NCBI GenBank assembly: GCA_937916485.1
Contig: CALFSV010000094.1
Span: 23,005 to 87,004, forward strand
DNA from: an uncultured Paracoccaceae bacterium
GTDB lineage: Bacteria > Pseudomonadota > Alphaproteobacteria > Rhodobacterales > Rhodobacteraceae
Direction of reading: 5' to 3'
DNA length: 64,000 nucleotides
In this document: positions 26,785 to 35,076 of the stretch, piece after piece
Layout of the letters: every line of letters starts with the position of its first letter
Numbering within the stretch: position 1 is the first letter of the stretch
Position numbers and translations under genes: made by a program
The notes under the pieces: model-generated
Told to the model about the DNA's origin: nothing
The model's input: the letters and a program-made list of their open reading frames with translations, nothing else
The model's database searches: none

Positions 26785-27540
26785 CTAGGCGGCAAGAAAC
26801 GCAGCGACGGCGGCCTCGAACTCCCTCGGCTTTTCGGCATGCAACCAATGGCCTGCGCCTGGTATCCGGGCAAAGCGGGCAGCAGGGAAAAGCGCCTTGA
26901 TCCGATCCCGATGGCTATCGGTGACATAATCCGATTGTCCCCCGGAAAGAAACAATGTTGGTCCATCGAACTGACTGTCCACATCAGGGAAACTCAGTAT
27001 CAAGGGCATGTCCTGCTCCAGAACATCAAGGTTCAGCTTCCAGGCGCGGGCCTGCATATCAAGGCTTTGCAACAGGAAGGCCGCCGTGGTGGCATCCTCT
27101 AGTCCCAACTGGGCGGCAGCATCAGATCGGTTGGCGATTCCCGCCAGATCAACTCGGCGCATGGCGGCGATGTTGTGGGCCTGGGTATGACCATAATTCA
27201 CCGGGGCGATGTCGGCGACGATCAGTTTGCGAATCAACTCGGGCCGGGACAACGCCAGCATCATCGCGGCCTTACCCCCCATCGAATGCCCCAGCACGTC
27301 GGCGGGACCATCGAGGCCTTCGAGCACTTCGGCCAGATCGGCGGCGAGGTCAGGGTAGCTATGGCTGTCAGCCCAAGGGCTGCCTGCGTGGTTGCGCATG
27401 TCGACAGCGATGACCTGATGGCCCTGCTCTGACAGGCGTTTGGCAATGATGCCCCAGTTTCGGCCAGACCCAAAAAGTCCGTGGGCGATCAAAAGCGGAG
27501 GGTTCGGGCCGGCTGTGCCGGTGACAATCGTGTTCAGCAT
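26785..27540 (-). CDS. Alpha/beta hydrolase, YbfF-like esterase
   Basis: Soluble esterase of 251 residues. The oxyanion motif HGLFGSGRNW, the nucleophile elbow GHSMGGKAAMM and the C-terminal histidine GAGHWLHAEKP form the triad with an acid between them. The pattern matches YbfF and related short-chain acyl esterases, which hydrolyse small or CoA-linked acyl esters in vitro. No signal peptide. Monocistronic, divergent from the small membrane protein gene leading to meaB. Confidence 0.88.
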   Translation of the reverse strand: MLNTIVTGTAGPNPPLLIAHGLFGSGRNWGIIAKRLSEQGHQVIAVDMRNHAGSPWADSHSYPDLAADLAEVLEGLDGPADVLGHSMGGKAAMMLALSRPELIRKLIVADIAPVNYGHTQAHNIAAMRRVDLAGIANRSDAAAQLGLEDATTAAFLLQSLDMQARAWKLNLDVLEQDMPLILSFPDVDSQFDGPTLFLSGGQSDYVTDSHRDRIKALFPAARFARIPGAGHWLHAEKPREFEAAVAAFLAA

Positions 27541-27618
27541 GCATCGACCCTACCGCTGTTTGGCCGGGCCGTTCCAGAGGCATTGAGGCCCCCAGTTCCC
27601 AACGATAGGGTCGCCGTC

Positions 27619-27990
27619 ATGGATCAGGATGCGCTGACACAGCAGATCGAAGAAGTTCGCAGGCTGATGGCCGAGCGGTTGCGGCTGCGCGGCGCGACGC
27701 TGGAGGATCAGGTCAGGCGGGCCGGAAACCTTCTGCCCCGGGCACTGATCCGCGAGGCGCGGTACCTCGCCCAGGCGGAAACGCTGATGCGCAATCCCAA
27801 GCTGGCAAGGATGGTCGATGCCGAAAAGACACGTGACGCCCACGACCGCCTTGCCGCCCATCTTATGACCGTTGACCCGAAAGAGTGCCGCAAGGACCGG
27901 GTCTTGGGCATTCTTGGCGGGCTCGCCTTCAACCTGCTCTTGATCGGCGCCCTCGCGATCATCTGGCTAAGGTGGCGTGGCGTTGTCTGA
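27619..27990 (+). CDS. Conserved small protein with C-terminal membrane helix
   Basis: 123 residues. The first 75 are charged and predicted helical ([18 protein letters not shown] onward), and the last 25 form one membrane helix ([22 protein letters not shown]), so it is a tail-anchored or single-pass protein. The 3' end overlaps the meaB start by 14 nt, so the two are probably translated together. I do not recognise the family; a role linked to MeaB is only suggested by the coupling. Confidence 0.65.
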   Translation: MDQDALTQQIEEVRRLMAERLRLRGATLEDQVRRAGNLLPRALIREARYLAQAETLMRNPKLARMVDAEKTRDAHDRLAAHLMTVDPKECRKDRVLGILGGLAFNLLLIGALAIIWLRWRGVV

Positions 27991-28984
27991 CGCCGACATC
28001 GTGACCAGCCTGGCCAAAGGCGTGGCCGAGGGCGACCGCCGGGCATTGGCCCGCGCAATTACGCTGGTGGAAAGCGGCCGGGCTGATCATCGCGACCAAG
28101 CCCAGTCCCTGCTCGCTCGGCTTGGGACAGGGCGACAGGCCTTCCGGGTTGGTTTGTCCGGGACCCCCGGGGTCGGCAAATCGACTTTCATTGAGGCGCT
28201 TGGCCTGTTCCTGACCGGACAGGGCCTGCGAGTGGCGGTTCTGGCCGTGGACCCCTCGTCCGCCCGCTCTGGCGGATCGATTCTGGGGGACAAGACCCGG
28301 ATGGAGCACCTGAGCCGGGATCCCCTTGCCTTTATCCGGCCCTCGCCCGCCCAAAGCCAGCTTGGCGGTGTTGCCCGCCGCACCCGTGAGGCAGTTGCGC
28401 TCTGCGAAGCTGCCGGTTTTGACGTGGTGCTGATCGAGACTGTCGGGGTCGGTCAGTCCGAAACCATGGTCGCAGACATGTCCGACGTGTTCCTGCTGCT
28501 GCTTGCCCCTGCGGGCGGGGATGAATTGCAGGGGGTCAAGCGCGGGATCATGGAGATCGCCGATATCGTGCTGGTGAACAAGGCGGATGGCAGCCTGAAA
28601 GCGCAGGCGACGCGGACCTGTGCGGACTACGCCGGCGCCCTGCGGCTGCTGCGCAAACGGCCGCAGGACCCGGAAGGCTATCCAAAGGCGATGACCCTGT
28701 CAGCCATCGAAGGCGCGGGCCTGCCAGAAGCATGGGACGCGGTTCAGACCCTGATCGGCTGGCGGCGGGACCATGGGCTGTTCGAGGCGACACGCGCCGA
28801 TCAGGCGCGGCGCTGGTTCGGCGACGAATTGCGGGCCGAGATGATGGCCCTGCTGACCCGGGACCCGGCCCTGAAAGCACGGCTGGAACGCCTCGAGGCC
28901 GACGTGGCCGCGGGCCGTATGACCCCTGCTGCCGCAGCACGGAAGGCGTTGGCCCCTTTGGAACCGGGACACGATCAGACGTGA
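27977..28984 (+). CDS. meaB: Methylmalonyl-CoA mutase GTPase chaperone MeaB
   Basis: G3E-type P-loop GTPase that loads and protects adenosylcobalamin-dependent methylmalonyl- (or ethylmalonyl-) CoA mutase. 335 residues. G1 motif GTPGVGKST, the strongly conserved [19 protein letters not shown]3 ETVGVGQSE and G4 NKADG are present. The start is a GTG inside the preceding gene with AAGGTG upstream. No mutase gene is in the window; the methylmalonyl-CoA epimerase at 53.8 kb serves the same pathway. It overlaps the hydrolase gene downstream. Confidence 0.95.
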   Translation: MALSDADIVTSLAKGVAEGDRRALARAITLVESGRADHRDQAQSLLARLGTGRQAFRVGLSGTPGVGKSTFIEALGLFLTGQGLRVAVLAVDPSSARSGGSILGDKTRMEHLSRDPLAFIRPSPAQSQLGGVARRTREAVALCEAAGFDVVLIETVGVGQSETMVADMSDVFLLLLAPAGGDELQGVKRGIMEIADIVLVNKADGSLKAQATRTCADYAGALRLLRKRPQDPEGYPKAMTLSAIEGAGLPEAWDAVQTLIGWRRDHGLFEATRADQARRWFGDELRAEMMALLTRDPALKARLERLEADVAAGRMTPAAAARKALAPLEPGHDQT

Positions 28985-29811
28985 CCCTTCGGACAGTCTT
29001 CGACGGGGATCATCTTCGGGCCAGCCTTGCTGCAGCGCCGGACGGTGCAACTGGCAAGCTGATGGTGACATTCGATTTTCGGCAGGTGGGCAAGACCGAC
29101 TTCGCACCTGCCAATGTCTCGGCCAGCTTTGCCAAGGCTGGGTTCGCCCAATTGTCTATCAAGACCCGCGCCAATGACTGGTTCATCAATCCCGACACCC
29201 GCACCCTCGACTCGGCTTTGGCAGACCTTGCGACCGGCTTTGATGAAGTCCGTTGCCTTGGGTATTCGATGGGGGGCTACGGCGCCTTTCGGTTTGCGGG
29301 TGCCTTGCGGGCCAAAAGCGTCGTTGCGGTCAGTCCCCAAGTGTCGATCCACCCGGACGAGGTTCCGTTCGACCGCCGATACAGGGCCGAAAGCCGGGGG
29401 TTCGATCTGATTGAGGGCAGCCTATCAGCGCGTGGCATCGACGATCTGACGGGCCTGGTCCTATATGATCCTTTCGTCAGGCCCGACGGGATACATGCCA
29501 AGAGGCTTGCAGCACTGTTTCCGCGTCTATGCTTTGCAAGGCTGGGGTTTGGCGGCCACCCCGCCACCCGCGTCCTGCGGGCCTCGGGCAAGGCCTGGAC
29601 TGTGCAGAAGGCTGCGTTGGACCCCCAGTCGGGACGGACCACCGTGCTGCAGGCCCACCGTCAGGGGCGGCGCACGACCGAACCCTACTGGCGCAAACTG
29701 GCCGACTATGCCATGTCCGACAGGCCCCATCTTGCCCAGATCGCCCTTGCGCGGGCCGCTGGACTGAAGGCGGACACCGCCCATCACGACGTGGACCGGT
29801 CAAAGCGGTGA
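28981..29811 (+). CDS. Alpha/beta-hydrolase-like protein of unknown function
   Basis: 276 residues, GTG start overlapping the meaB stop (GTGA). A nucleophile elbow [15 protein letters not shown] is clear at about residues 90-104, and the overall order suggests an alpha/beta hydrolase, but the acid and histidine positions are not obvious. The C-terminal 80 residues are basic. Coupling to meaB may be incidental. I do not assign a substrate. Confidence 0.6.
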   Translation: MTLRTVFDGDHLRASLAAAPDGATGKLMVTFDFRQVGKTDFAPANVSASFAKAGFAQLSIKTRANDWFINPDTRTLDSALADLATGFDEVRCLGYSMGGYGAFRFAGALRAKSVVAVSPQVSIHPDEVPFDRRYRAESRGFDLIEGSLSARGIDDLTGLVLYDPFVRPDGIHAKRLAALFPRLCFARLGFGGHPATRVLRASGKAWTVQKAALDPQSGRTTVLQAHRQGRRTTEPYWRKLADYAMSDRPHLAQIALARAAGLKADTAHHDVDRSKR

Positions 29812-29866
29812 TATCGGGTTGACGCAGGGCTGGAATCCCCGTAATTGCCCGGAACCGAATTCGAGG

Positions 29867-29892
29867 CCCTGCCACGGCAGGGTCCTTTTCCT
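29867..29892 (+). terminator. Hairpin terminator after the meaB-hydrolase unit
   Basis: Stem CCCTGC/GGCAGGG with a CACG-type loop, followed by TCCTTTTCCTTT. It lies 55 nt past the hydrolase stop and about 55 nt before the rpmB start, so it separates the two units. Confidence 0.65.
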
Positions 29893-29945
29893 TTGAGACC
29901 GCGTCGTTCCTGGCCGGTCCCGAGATGACACGAAGGACTGATGAT

Positions 29946-30230
29946 ATGTCGCGCCGCTGCGAACTGACCGGAAAAGGCCCGATGTCTGGCAACAATGTCA
30001 GCCATGCCAATAACAAGACCCGTCGCCGCTTTTTGCCGAACCTGAACGATGTGACCCTTATGTCCGATACGCTCGGCCGGTCGTTCAAGTTCCGCATCTC
30101 GGCCCATGCCCTGCGCTCGGTCGACCACCGTGGTGGTCTGGACGCCTACCTGGCCCGCGCCAAGGATGCAGAGCTGTCGGACAACGCGCTCAAGGTCAAG
30201 AAAGAGATCGCAAAGGCCGCTCAGGCCTGA
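29946..30230 (+). CDS. rpmB: 50S ribosomal protein L28
   Basis: Large-subunit protein L28, 94 residues, near the alphaproteobacterial length. Begins [29 protein letters not shown], the family signature, with C5 the only cysteine. Chosen start is the second of two nearby ATGs (the first is out of frame). Monocistronic with a terminator on each side. Confidence 0.97.
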   Translation: MSRRCELTGKGPMSGNNVSHANNKTRRRFLPNLNDVTLMSDTLGRSFKFRISAHALRSVDHRGGLDAYLARAKDAELSDNALKVKKEIAKAAQA

Positions 30231-30244
30231 TCTTTCAGATTGAT

Positions 30245-30295
30245 TGCCCGGAAACGGGCATGCAACGGGCCCGGTCTTTGACCGGGCCTTTGGTG
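30245..30295 (+). terminator. Double-hairpin terminator of rpmB
   Basis: First hairpin TGCCCG-GAAA-CGGGCA (GNRA tetraloop) at 30245-30260, then a perfect 9-bp stem GGCCCGGTC-TTT-GACCGGGCC at 30268-30288 followed by TTTGGTGTTTT. The second is a convincing intrinsic terminator. Confidence 0.85.
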
Positions 30296-30330
30296 TTTTA
30301 TCCGGACCGTTTTTCGAGGCATAGAACTTG

Positions 30331-30366
30331 GATGCCTCCGGCGGGAATATTTGGGGCAAGAAAAAA
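30331..30366 (+). repeat. Dispersed ATATTT element, copy 3
   Basis: CCTCCGGCGGGAATATTT followed by GGGGCAAGAAAAAA. Nearly identical to the copies at 35041 and 53748 over the 22 nt from GGAATATTT to the A-run. It lies between rpmB and hrpB. Confidence 0.75.
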
Positions 30367-30411
30367 CCCATTGCGGCTTTGCCCTGCTCCTGTCCAGGTG
30401 GATAAGGGGTC

Positions 30412-32850
30412 ATGACCCAGTCCTTGCCCATTGATGCCGTCCTACCTGAGTTGCTGGCCGCCATTGCCAGCCATGGCCAGGCTGTCCTTCAGGCCCCCCC
30501 GGGCGCGGGCAAGACGACCCGGGTCCCGCTTGCCCTGTTGCAGGCCGATGTCGTGGCGGGCCGCATAATAATGCTTGAACCCCGTCGACTGGCCGCCCGT
30601 GCTGCGGCAGAGCGTATGGCGAGCACTTTGGGCGAGGCTGTGGGCGAGACGGTGGGATACCGCATCCGCGGTGAAGCAAAAGTGGGGGCCCGGACCCGGA
30701 TCGAGGTTGTGACCGAGGGGATCCTGACCCGCATGATCCAGTCGGACCCCGAATTGCCGGGGATCGGCGCCCTTTTGTTCGATGAATTTCACGAAAGGTC
30801 CTTAAACGCCGATCTCGGGCTAGCCCTGGCCCTTGAGGTGCGCGCCACACTACGCCCGGACCTGATCCTGCTGCCGATGTCGGCGACCCTGGATGCCGCT
30901 CCGGTCGCGGCATTGATGGGGGGAGCCCCGATTGTCACTGCCGAAGGCCGCAGCTTTGAGGTGACCCCTTGTTGGCTTGATCGCCCATTGCCCAAGGGCA
31001 CCCGCCTTGCCCCGGCGATGACTGACCTTGTCGCCCGGGCCGTCGCCGAGACACAGGGCGGTGTCCTGGTGTTTCTGCCGGGGGAAGGCGAGATCCGGGC
31101 CGTCGCGGGCGGTCTTGCCGGTCGCTTGACGGCAGACTGCGATATTCGCCCGCTCTATGGGGCGATGCCTTTTGCCGCCCAGCGCGCCGCGATCGCCCCG
31201 CTTGCCGACCCTACCCGTCGCAAAGTCGTTCTGGCGACTTCCATCGCGGAAACCTCGCTCACGATCGAGGATATCCGGGTAGTGGTTGATGCCGGCCAGT
31301 CCCGCCGCGCCCGATTTGATCCCGGCACCGGCATGTCCCGTCTTGTCACGGAGCGGGTGACAAGAGCCGAAGCAACCCAACGTTCGGGTCGCGCGGGCCG
31401 GGTGGCGCCGGGCCGCTGTTACCGGCTTTGGACCAAGGGCGAGGACGGCGCGATGGCCGCCTTTCCCCCGCCCGAAATTGCAGCCGCTGACCTGGCGGGA
31501 CTGGCGTTGGAGCTGGCCCTTTGGGGCACGGCAGAGTTGGACTTCCTGACCCCGCCGCCGCCCCCTGCCTTGGCCGAGGCGCGCGCCCTTTTGGCAGACC
31601 TTGGCGCGCTTGATCCAACGGGCCGCATCACGCGCCATGGCCGGGCCGTGGCTGCGCTGCCGTTACACCCGCGCCTGGCGCATATGCTGATGGTCACAGG
31701 TCCGCAGGCCGCCCCCTTGGCCGCCCTGATGAGCGCGCGGGACCCGCTGCGCGGCGGCGGGGCGGACCTGGCCCCCCGTCTTGACGCCCTGGCCGGCCGG
31801 CAACCAGTGCCGGAGGCCGCCCGTGCTGCGCTGGCCTCTGTCAAAGCCGAAGCCCGCCGCCTTGTGCGGCACCTGCCCAAGCAGGCCGAGAGGGCCTCGG
31901 CGTTGTCACCGGGAGAAATGGCGGCTCTGGCCTATCCCGACCGGATCGGACAGCGGCGACCGGGCGGTGAGGCCCGCTACCTGCTGAGTGGCGGGCGGGG
32001 GGCCGTTCTGCCGTCTGAGGATGCCCTTGCCTCTGCCCCGTTCATCGTGGCCACCGATCTGGATGGGGCAGGCAGGGATGCCCGTGTCCGGGCTGCTGCA
32101 CGGATCGGGGAGGCCGAGATCCGTGCGCTGTTCAGGGACCGGATCCACTGGGAAGAGACCTGCCTCTGGTCCCGCCGCGAGGCCCGGGTCGAGACCCGCA
32201 GGCAGGAGCGCTTGGGTGCGCTCACCCTGTCGGACCAGACCTGGTCGGACGCCCCAGACGACGCGGTGGCGCTGGCCATGTGCGAGGGCGTTCGCCAGAT
32301 GGGGCTGCGTCTGGACGGGGCGGCAGGCCGGTTTCGCGCCAGGGTAGAACTGGTGCGGGCGGGCGGCGCAAACCTGCCCGACATGAGCGATGCGGGCCTT
32401 ATAGAGAGGCTGGAGGACTGGCTGCCGCCCTTTTTGCATGGCGTCAGGTCGGCCGAGGCGTTTCGGCGTATGGATCTGCTGCCCGCCTTGCGCGCCATGC
32501 TGGACTGGGCGCAGATGCAGGCCCTTGATGCGGCGGCCCCGGCTGGCTTTGTCACACCCTTGGGGCGGACGGTTCCGATTGACTACGGAGCAGAGACACC
32601 AAGCATCTCGGTCAGGTTGCAAGAACTGTTCGGGCTGACCCGCCATCCCTGTATCGGCAACACATCACTACGGATCAGCCTTCTGTCACCCGCGGGACGG
32701 CCGGTTCAGGTCACGACGGATATCCCCGGGTTTTGGGCGACGTCTTATGGCGATGTGCGCAAGGACATGCGAGGACGGTATCCCCGGCACCCCTGGCCTG
32801 AGGATCCAACCCAGGCGGAACCGACTGTTCGCGCCAAGCCGAAAAGCTGA
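30412..32850 (+). CDS. hrpB: ATP-dependent helicase HrpB
   Basis: DEAH/RHA-type RNA helicase, 812 residues, typical HrpB length. Motif I APPGAGKTTRVPL, motif II DEFHER (the HrpB variant of DEAH), motif III SATLD and motif VI EATQRSGRAGRVAPGRCYRLW are intact. The HrpB-specific C-terminal domain ends with YPRHPWPEDP. The start has AAGGGG directly upstream. Physiological role in bacteria is poorly defined. Monocistronic. Confidence 0.95.
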   Translation: MTQSLPIDAVLPELLAAIASHGQAVLQAPPGAGKTTRVPLALLQADVVAGRIIMLEPRRLAARAAAERMASTLGEAVGETVGYRIRGEAKVGARTRIEVVTEGILTRMIQSDPELPGIGALLFDEFHERSLNADLGLALALEVRATLRPDLILLPMSATLDAAPVAALMGGAPIVTAEGRSFEVTPCWLDRPLPKGTRLAPAMTDLVARAVAETQGGVLVFLPGEGEIRAVAGGLAGRLTADCDIRPLYGAMPFAAQRAAIAPLADPTRRKVVLATSIAETSLTIEDIRVVVDAGQSRRARFDPGTGMSRLVTERVTRAEATQRSGRAGRVAPGRCYRLWTKGEDGAMAAFPPPEIAAADLAGLALELALWGTAELDFLTPPPPPALAEARALLADLGALDPTGRITRHGRAVAALPLHPRLAHMLMVTGPQAAPLAALMSARDPLRGGGADLAPRLDALAGRQPVPEAARAALASVKAEARRLVRHLPKQAERASALSPGEMAALAYPDRIGQRRPGGEARYLLSGGRGAVLPSEDALASAPFIVATDLDGAGRDARVRAAARIGEAEIRALFRDRIHWEETCLWSRREARVETRRQERLGALTLSDQTWSDAPDDAVALAMCEGVRQMGLRLDGAAGRFRARVELVRAGGANLPDMSDAGLIERLEDWLPPFLHGVRSAEAFRRMDLLPALRAMLDWAQMQALDAAAPAGFVTPLGRTVPIDYGAETPSISVRLQELFGLTRHPCIGNTSLRISLLSPAGRPVQVTTDIPGFWATSYGDVRKDMRGRYPRHPWPEDPTQAEPTVRAKPKS

Positions 32851-32875
32851 GAAACAGGCCCCTTTGGGTAGACAT

Positions 32876-32904
32876 TGTAACTTTGCCTTCATCTTGCTAC
32901 CTTA
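32876..32904 (+). promoter_or_regulatory. Possible promoter of the Nudix gene
   Basis: TTGTAA at 32876-32881 and TACCTT at 32899-32904, separated by 17 nt, in an AT-richer patch about 40 nt before the Nudix ATG. Plausible sigma-70 spacing, but the match is only moderate. Confidence 0.3.
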
Positions 32905-32942
32905 GGTTCAATAACAGCAGCTTAATTCAGTCAGGCAAGAGC

Positions 32943-33395
32943 ATGTCTCCCCTCGCAAGTCGGGCCTCTGGTAGGGCCGTCAAAAGTCATAGCGTTCATA
33001 CGCACACACAATTGGCCGCCCTATGTCATCGCAAGGGGGAGAACGGCCCAGAAGTGCTGTTGGTGACGTCGTCGAACGGGCGCTGGATCCTTCCCAAGGG
33101 CTGGCCGATCGACGGGATGAAACCGTCAGAGGCCGCGATGGTCGAGGCCTGGGAAGAAGCGGGCGTCAAGAAGGGCAAGGTCGACCGCAAGTCGATGGGA
33201 TGCTTCATGGGGACAAAGATCACCAGCTCTGGTGACGAAGAGCCCTGCCTGACGAAGGTCTACGCGGTCAAGGTCCTCAAGACCGAGGCCAACTATCCCG
33301 AAGCGGATCGTCGCGAACGCCTTTGGGTGAGCCCCGCCGAGGCCGCAGAGATGGTCACTGAAGACGGGCTCAGATCGATCCTCCGGGCGCTCTGA
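32943..33395 (+). CDS. Nudix hydrolase (DIPP-like)
   Basis: Nucleoside-diphosphate-linked moiety hydrolase, 150 residues. The Nudix box spans residues 53-75 (GWPIDGMKPSEAAMVEAWEEAGV). The metal-binding glutamates E68, E71 and E72 are kept, but the first glutamate is M59 and the usual arginine is V67. LPKGWP before the box is typical of diadenosine or diphosphoinositol-polyphosphate hydrolase-like members in alphaproteobacteria. The start ATG was chosen to give the shortest complete domain; an upstream in-frame start would add 20 odd residues. Confidence 0.85.
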   Translation: MSPLASRASGRAVKSHSVHTHTQLAALCHRKGENGPEVLLVTSSNGRWILPKGWPIDGMKPSEAAMVEAWEEAGVKKGKVDRKSMGCFMGTKITSSGDEEPCLTKVYAVKVLKTEANYPEADRRERLWVSPAEAAEMVTEDGLRSILRAL

Positions 33396-33438
33396 CGAGG
33401 CATTTTTTGGTCGTCCTGAAGGCTGGCCTCGATATCGG

Positions 33439-33933
33439 TCAGCGGGCGCCCATGAAGTCCATCTTGCCCAGTGGCACCCCATTGTGGCGCAGGATGTTGT
33501 AGGCGCTGGTCATGTGGAAATAGACCTGCGGCAGGGCAAAAAGACTGTGGTAGTCCTGCCCTGACATCCGAAGCTCGCCGCCGCGCAGGCTAAGCACGAT
33601 CTCGCGTTCTTCTGACCCTTCGAAATCGGCGGGCGTAAACCCTGCGATATAGTCGCTGGCTTTTGCGATCCGGTCGCGGAGTTCGGGAAAGGTCGTCTCG
33701 ACATCGGCGAAGCTGGCAGGATCCTGTCCGCAGAGGCGTGCGACCATCCGGACCGAGAAGTCGCAGGTCAGCTGGACCTGACGCGACAGGGGAAACATAT
33801 CAGCAAAGAGCCGGTCCCCGATCAGGACCGCAGGATCAATGCTGTTGGCAGCGCAATGCGCCTCGACCTTGGTCATGATCCCGGACAGGGCGGTCAGGCT
33901 GCGTGTCAGGAGCGGAAGGGTAACGGTGTCCAT
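33439..33933 (-). CDS. DUF1993 family protein
   Basis: 164 residues, predicted all-helical and DinB-like in fold. Recognised by the order LLTRSLTALSGIMTKVEAHC, DMFPLSRQVQLTCDF and the C-terminal YFHMTSAYNILRHNGVPLGKMDFMG. Cytoplasmic, no signal peptide. Function unknown. It converges on the Nudix gene. Confidence 0.85.
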   Translation of the reverse strand: MDTVTLPLLTRSLTALSGIMTKVEAHCAANSIDPAVLIGDRLFADMFPLSRQVQLTCDFSVRMVARLCGQDPASFADVETTFPELRDRIAKASDYIAGFTPADFEGSEEREIVLSLRGGELRMSGQDYHSLFALPQVYFHMTSAYNILRHNGVPLGKMDFMGAR

Positions 33934-33956
33934 GGCTGGGGTTTTCCCGGGATTGT

Positions 33957-33982
33957 GTAAGGTGGGTCTGGACCCACCTTAC
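33957..33982. repeat. 26-bp palindrome, dispersed family B copy 2
   Basis: Arms GTAAGGTGGGTC/GACCCACCTTAC around a TG centre. It lies just upstream of the DUF1993 start and 41 nt from copy 3 in the same gap, downstream of argF. Confidence 0.85.
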
Positions 33983-34023
33983 GGTTTGGTTGTGTGCTGT
34001 CATACTGCGCCTGATGGAGCGCC

Positions 34024-34049
34024 GTAAGGTGGGTCCGGACCCACCTTAC
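34024..34049. repeat. 26-bp perfect palindrome, dispersed family B copy 3
   Basis: Arms GTAAGGTGGGTCC and its exact reverse complement, no spacer. 17 nt past the argF stop, so it may serve as the argF terminator. Differs from the copy at 21511 only in the two central bases. Confidence 0.85.
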
Positions 34050-34065
34050 CCTGGACCCCGAGATC

Positions 34066-34992
34066 CTAGACCCCCAGGCACCACCGCATGATCGCCTTCT
34101 GGGCATGCAGCCGGTTTTCGGCCTCGTCGAAGATCACGGAATGGGGGCCGTCCATGACCTCGCTTGTCGCCTCGTCGTCCCGGTGGGCGGGCAGGCAATG
34201 CATGAACAGCGCGTCCGGTTTCGCCTGAGCCATTAGTGCCGCGTTGACCTGATAGCCGCGCAGCTGGTTGTGCCGTCGTTCGCGGGCGGAAACCGGGTCG
34301 TGCATGCTGACCCAGGTGTCGGTCACCACCAGATCGGCCCCTTGCACGGCCACCGCCGGGTCCCGCTCGATCGTGATGTTGACCCCTTTGCTGCGCGCTT
34401 CGTCGAGAAAGACCTGTTCGGGATCAAGCGGGGGCGGACCTGTAAAGGTGAGGTCAAAGCCGAATTGACCGGCGGCATGGGCAAAGCTGTTGAACACGTT
34501 GTTCCCGTCCCCGGACCAGACCACCTTGCGCCCCCGGATCGGGCCGCGATGTTCCTCGAATGTCATGATGTCGGTCATGATCTGGCAAGGGTGGCTGCGG
34601 TTGGTCAGCCCGTTGATCACCGGAACGCTGGCGTATTCGGCCATTTCCAGAAGCGTCTGTTCTTCAAAGGTGCGGATCATGATCAGATCGACATAGCGTG
34701 ACAGCACCCGGGCGGTGTCGGCGATGGTTTCGCCATGCCCGAGTTGCATTTCATCGCCGCGCAGGATCATCGTTTCCCCGCCCATCTGCCGGACACCCAC
34801 GTCGAAGGAGACCCGCGTTCTGGTCGATGGTTTTTCGAAGATCAGCGCAACCATCCGCCCGGCAAGGGGTTGATCGTCGTCCGGCGCCCCCTTGGGTCGC
34901 CCATTGCGGGCGGATTTCATGCTGATCCCTTCGTCGATCATGCCTCTGAGGGCGGCGGCATCGGTTTTGTTTATGTCGAGGAAGTGGTTCAT
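34066..34992 (-). CDS. argF: Ornithine carbamoyltransferase
   Basis: Transfers the carbamoyl group from carbamoyl phosphate to ornithine to give citrulline (arginine biosynthesis). 308 residues, normal length. Carbamoyl-phosphate loop STRTR at residues 56-60, SHPCQIMTD, and the ornithine-side HCLPAHR. Lies downstream of argD on the same strand, 84 nt apart, with a hairpin and a dispersed repeat in the gap, so the two may be transcribed together or separately. Confidence 0.97.
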   Translation of the reverse strand: MNHFLDINKTDAAALRGMIDEGISMKSARNGRPKGAPDDDQPLAGRMVALIFEKPSTRTRVSFDVGVRQMGGETMILRGDEMQLGHGETIADTARVLSRYVDLIMIRTFEEQTLLEMAEYASVPVINGLTNRSHPCQIMTDIMTFEEHRGPIRGRKVVWSGDGNNVFNSFAHAAGQFGFDLTFTGPPPLDPEQVFLDEARSKGVNITIERDPAVAVQGADLVVTDTWVSMHDPVSARERRHNQLRGYQVNAALMAQAKPDALFMHCLPAHRDDEATSEVMDGPHSVIFDEAENRLHAQKAIMRWCLGV

Positions 34993-35023
34993 GGCATCGC
35001 TCTTGGTGTTCGGGACGCATTGT

Positions 35024-35044
35024 GCGGGGGTTTCACACCCCCGC
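35024..35044. other. GC hairpin in the argD-argF gap
   Basis: Perfect 8-bp stem GCGGGGGT/ACCCCCGC with a TTCAC loop. On the plus strand it runs directly into a dispersed ATATTT element. On the arg (minus) side it could attenuate read-through from argD to argF. Confidence 0.5.
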
Positions 35045-35075
35045 GCGCCCGTGGAATATTTAGGGCAAGAAAAAG
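35041..35075 (+). repeat. Dispersed ATATTT element, copy 4
   Basis: GCGCGCCCGTGGAATATTT followed by AGGGCAAGAAAAAGC. Shares 21 of 22 positions with copy 3 from GGAATATTT through the A-run. It reads on the strand opposite to argD and argF. Confidence 0.7.
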
Positions 35076-35076
35076 C

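Noticed and set aside
30408..30419. Palindrome GGGTCATGACCC over the hrpB start codon
   Set aside because: 12 bp only and produced by the ribosome site, ATG and second codon; likely chance. It resembles the centre of the family B repeat but lacks its arms.
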